From positions 1-32,282 of the forward strand of contig JAKAQM010000017.1 in assembly GCA_021822565.1 (NCBI GenBank): a stretch of DNA of 32,282 nucleotides, given 5' to 3'. Below the pieces are notes generated by a model that did not search any database, was not told where the DNA came from, and saw only the letters and a list, made by a program, of their open reading frames with translations. The stretch comes from Actinomycetes bacterium. Lineage in GTDB: Bacteria > Actinomycetota > Acidimicrobiia > Acidimicrobiales > RAAP-2. Numbering within the stretch: position 1 is the stretch's first letter; each line of letters opens with the position of its first letter. The position numbers and the translations under genes were made by a program. Below, piece by piece: positions 31,282 to 32,282 of this stretch.

Positions 31282-32282
31282 CTATGGGGGGGCCGGCGTG
31301 GACGGGGCGCCCCGGATCGTTCGCGGGCGGGGCCCTTTGCCCTGTGTGCCGGTGGGAGGCGCCGAGCCGCGCGCGGCTGCCCGGTTGCCCAACAGCCCCG
31401 CCCTGCGATCCTCCTCGGTCTTCTGGGCGTGGCAGGAGTAGCAGAGGGACTGCACGTTCGCGTACGAGGTCGTGCCAGCATGGGCGATCGGGTCCTTGTG
31501 GTCGTACTGCAGGCTCCACCTCCGAGTGCACCTGCTGCATGCCCGACCGTCGAAGGCGGGGACGGCCCCCAGGTCGAGGGCGGTCCGAAGCTCGGCGGTG
31601 TAGCGGCGTCCGTGGTGGTGAACCTTGTGGATGTCCACGCCGTCATGGAGCACGACCTTCAAGAAGGCATCCTGGGAGAGCTGCTTGGCGAGCTCGACGG
31701 GGATCGGGCCACCGCCGACGATGTGGCAGGGCTCGGCTGGGTGGGCATGACCCCTTCTCCAGGCGTTGATGTCGCACACGATCACGAGGTCGGTCGCCGA
31801 CGGCCGCGTGCCGTCGGATCCGGTCATGGTGAGCGCGTACAGCGCGTCCGCGGCGTGGGCCTCGAACCGGTCGACCTCGGAGGTGCGCTTGGAGGCCCTG
31901 TAGCGCCTCGCAGCTTCCCTTTCGATGCGGCTGACGAAGGGGATCCCGGTCTCTGGCGGGAGCGCGCCCTCGAAGCAGACCATCCCGAGGCCGTCGCGCC
32001 AGTGGCGGAAGCGCCGTGCGTCCACCTGCCGGGCATGGAGCTGGTCGACCGGGACCGAGCCGAGCCGCCGCTCCCGTGCATGGTCACGGAGCTCGGTCAA
32101 GTCCCCCTGACGTGCGATCTCGAGGAGCTCCTCTTCGGATCCCGGCATCTCGGCGTCGGCTTTCGTGATCTCCTTGGCCTGCGCCACCGAGACGCTCCCG
32201 TCCAAGAGCGCCTGCTTGGTCCGTGGGTGGGTGTCCAAGGAGCGGGCGAGCTCCAGGGCGGCCTTGGCGTCGCGCCCGGTCG
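31282..32282 (-). CDS. HNH endonuclease domain protein, DUF222-like (5'-truncated by window edge)
   Basis: This minus-strand gene stays open to the window edge, so its start lies outside. About 333 residues are visible. The N-terminal visible part (AALELARSLDTHPRTKQALLDGSVSVAQAKEI) resembles the DUF222/13E12-repeat domain that commonly precedes an HNH nuclease in actinobacteria. The C-terminal HNH domain has a CxxC pair (CSRC), YDHKDPIAH, the Asn in SYANVQSLC, and CHAQKTEED, so the metal-binding and structural cysteine residues look intact. A Pro/Arg-rich tail ends at TAG 31282. Such genes occur in many copies in some actinobacterial genomes. The biological role is uncertain, and mobility is possible but not shown. 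It is the only minus-strand gene here. Confidence 0.88.
   Translation of the reverse strand, partial: TGRDAKAALELARSLDTHPRTKQALLDGSVSVAQAKEITKADAEMPGSEEELLEIARQGDLTELRDHARERRLGSVPVDQLHARQVDARRFRHWRDGLGMVCFEGALPPETGIPFVSRIEREAARRYRASKRTSEVDRFEAHAADALYALTMTGSDGTRPSATDLVIVCDINAWRRGHAHPAEPCHIVGGGPIPVELAKQLSQDAFLKVVLHDGVDIHKVHHHGRRYTAELRTALDLGAVPAFDGRACSRCTRRWSLQYDHKDPIAHAGTTSYANVQSLCYSCHAQKTEEDRRAGLLGNRAAARGSAPPTGTQGKGPRPRTIRGAPSTPAPP

Overview
This is a very G+C-rich stretch of actinobacterial (Actinomycetota) chromosome carrying conserved housekeeping genes. The evidence is the G/C bias at third codon positions, the frequent GTG and TTG starts, the order rimP-nusA-ylxR-infB-rbfA-truB-ribF-rpsO-pnp, and the later order dapB ... 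dapA-rnj-ftsK, miaB-miaA-dapF-hflX. The meso-diaminopimelate genes point to an mDAP cell wall. An Acidimicrobiia-like lineage is plausible, but I could not test it. All genes lie on the + strand except a partial HNH endonuclease gene at the right edge.

Layout. (1) 1-7389: the transcription/translation block, with the 3' end of rimP, then nusA, ylxR, infB, rbfA, truB and ribF, mostly overlapping or a few bases apart. (2) 7390-11618: rpsO, a strong hairpin, pnp and an M16 zinc peptidase overlapping pnp. (3) 11645-14905: a large YfhO-like multi-membrane protein. (4) 14916-18404: dapB and dapA, separated by two uncharacterised genes (a small membrane protein with a four-cysteine tail and a conserved alanine-rich protein). 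(5) 18425-24318: RNase J, an FtsK translocase and a D,D-carboxypeptidase. (6) 24320-31136: thrB, miaB, a continuous miaA-dapF reading frame, hflX and a DapC-type aminotransferase. (7) 31282-right edge: the HNH/DUF222-type gene on the minus strand.

How the genes work together. NusA, IF2, RbfA, RimP, TruB, S15, PNPase, RNase J, MiaA, MiaB and HflX cover transcription elongation, ribosome assembly, initiation, tRNA modification and RNA decay. DapA, DapB, DapC and DapF supply four steps of diaminopimelate/lysine synthesis. ThrB sits on the competing threonine branch. FtsK and the carboxypeptidase act in division and wall maturation.

The unusual features are mostly within otherwise ordinary genes. 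MiaA and DapF share one uninterrupted frame, and the DapF half has Ser where the first catalytic Cys is expected. FtsK has a long repetitive insertion between its Walker motifs. A 14-bp duplication at the ftsK start creates a six-codon overlapping mini-ORF. Tandem repeats with unit lengths divisible by three occur in many linkers and tails, while intergenic repeats include units that are not divisible by three. Several genes have a TANNNT box 6-8 bases before the start codon, suggesting leaderless transcription. I saw no CRISPR array, tRNA, rRNA, prophage or insertion sequence, and no clear new multi-gene system.
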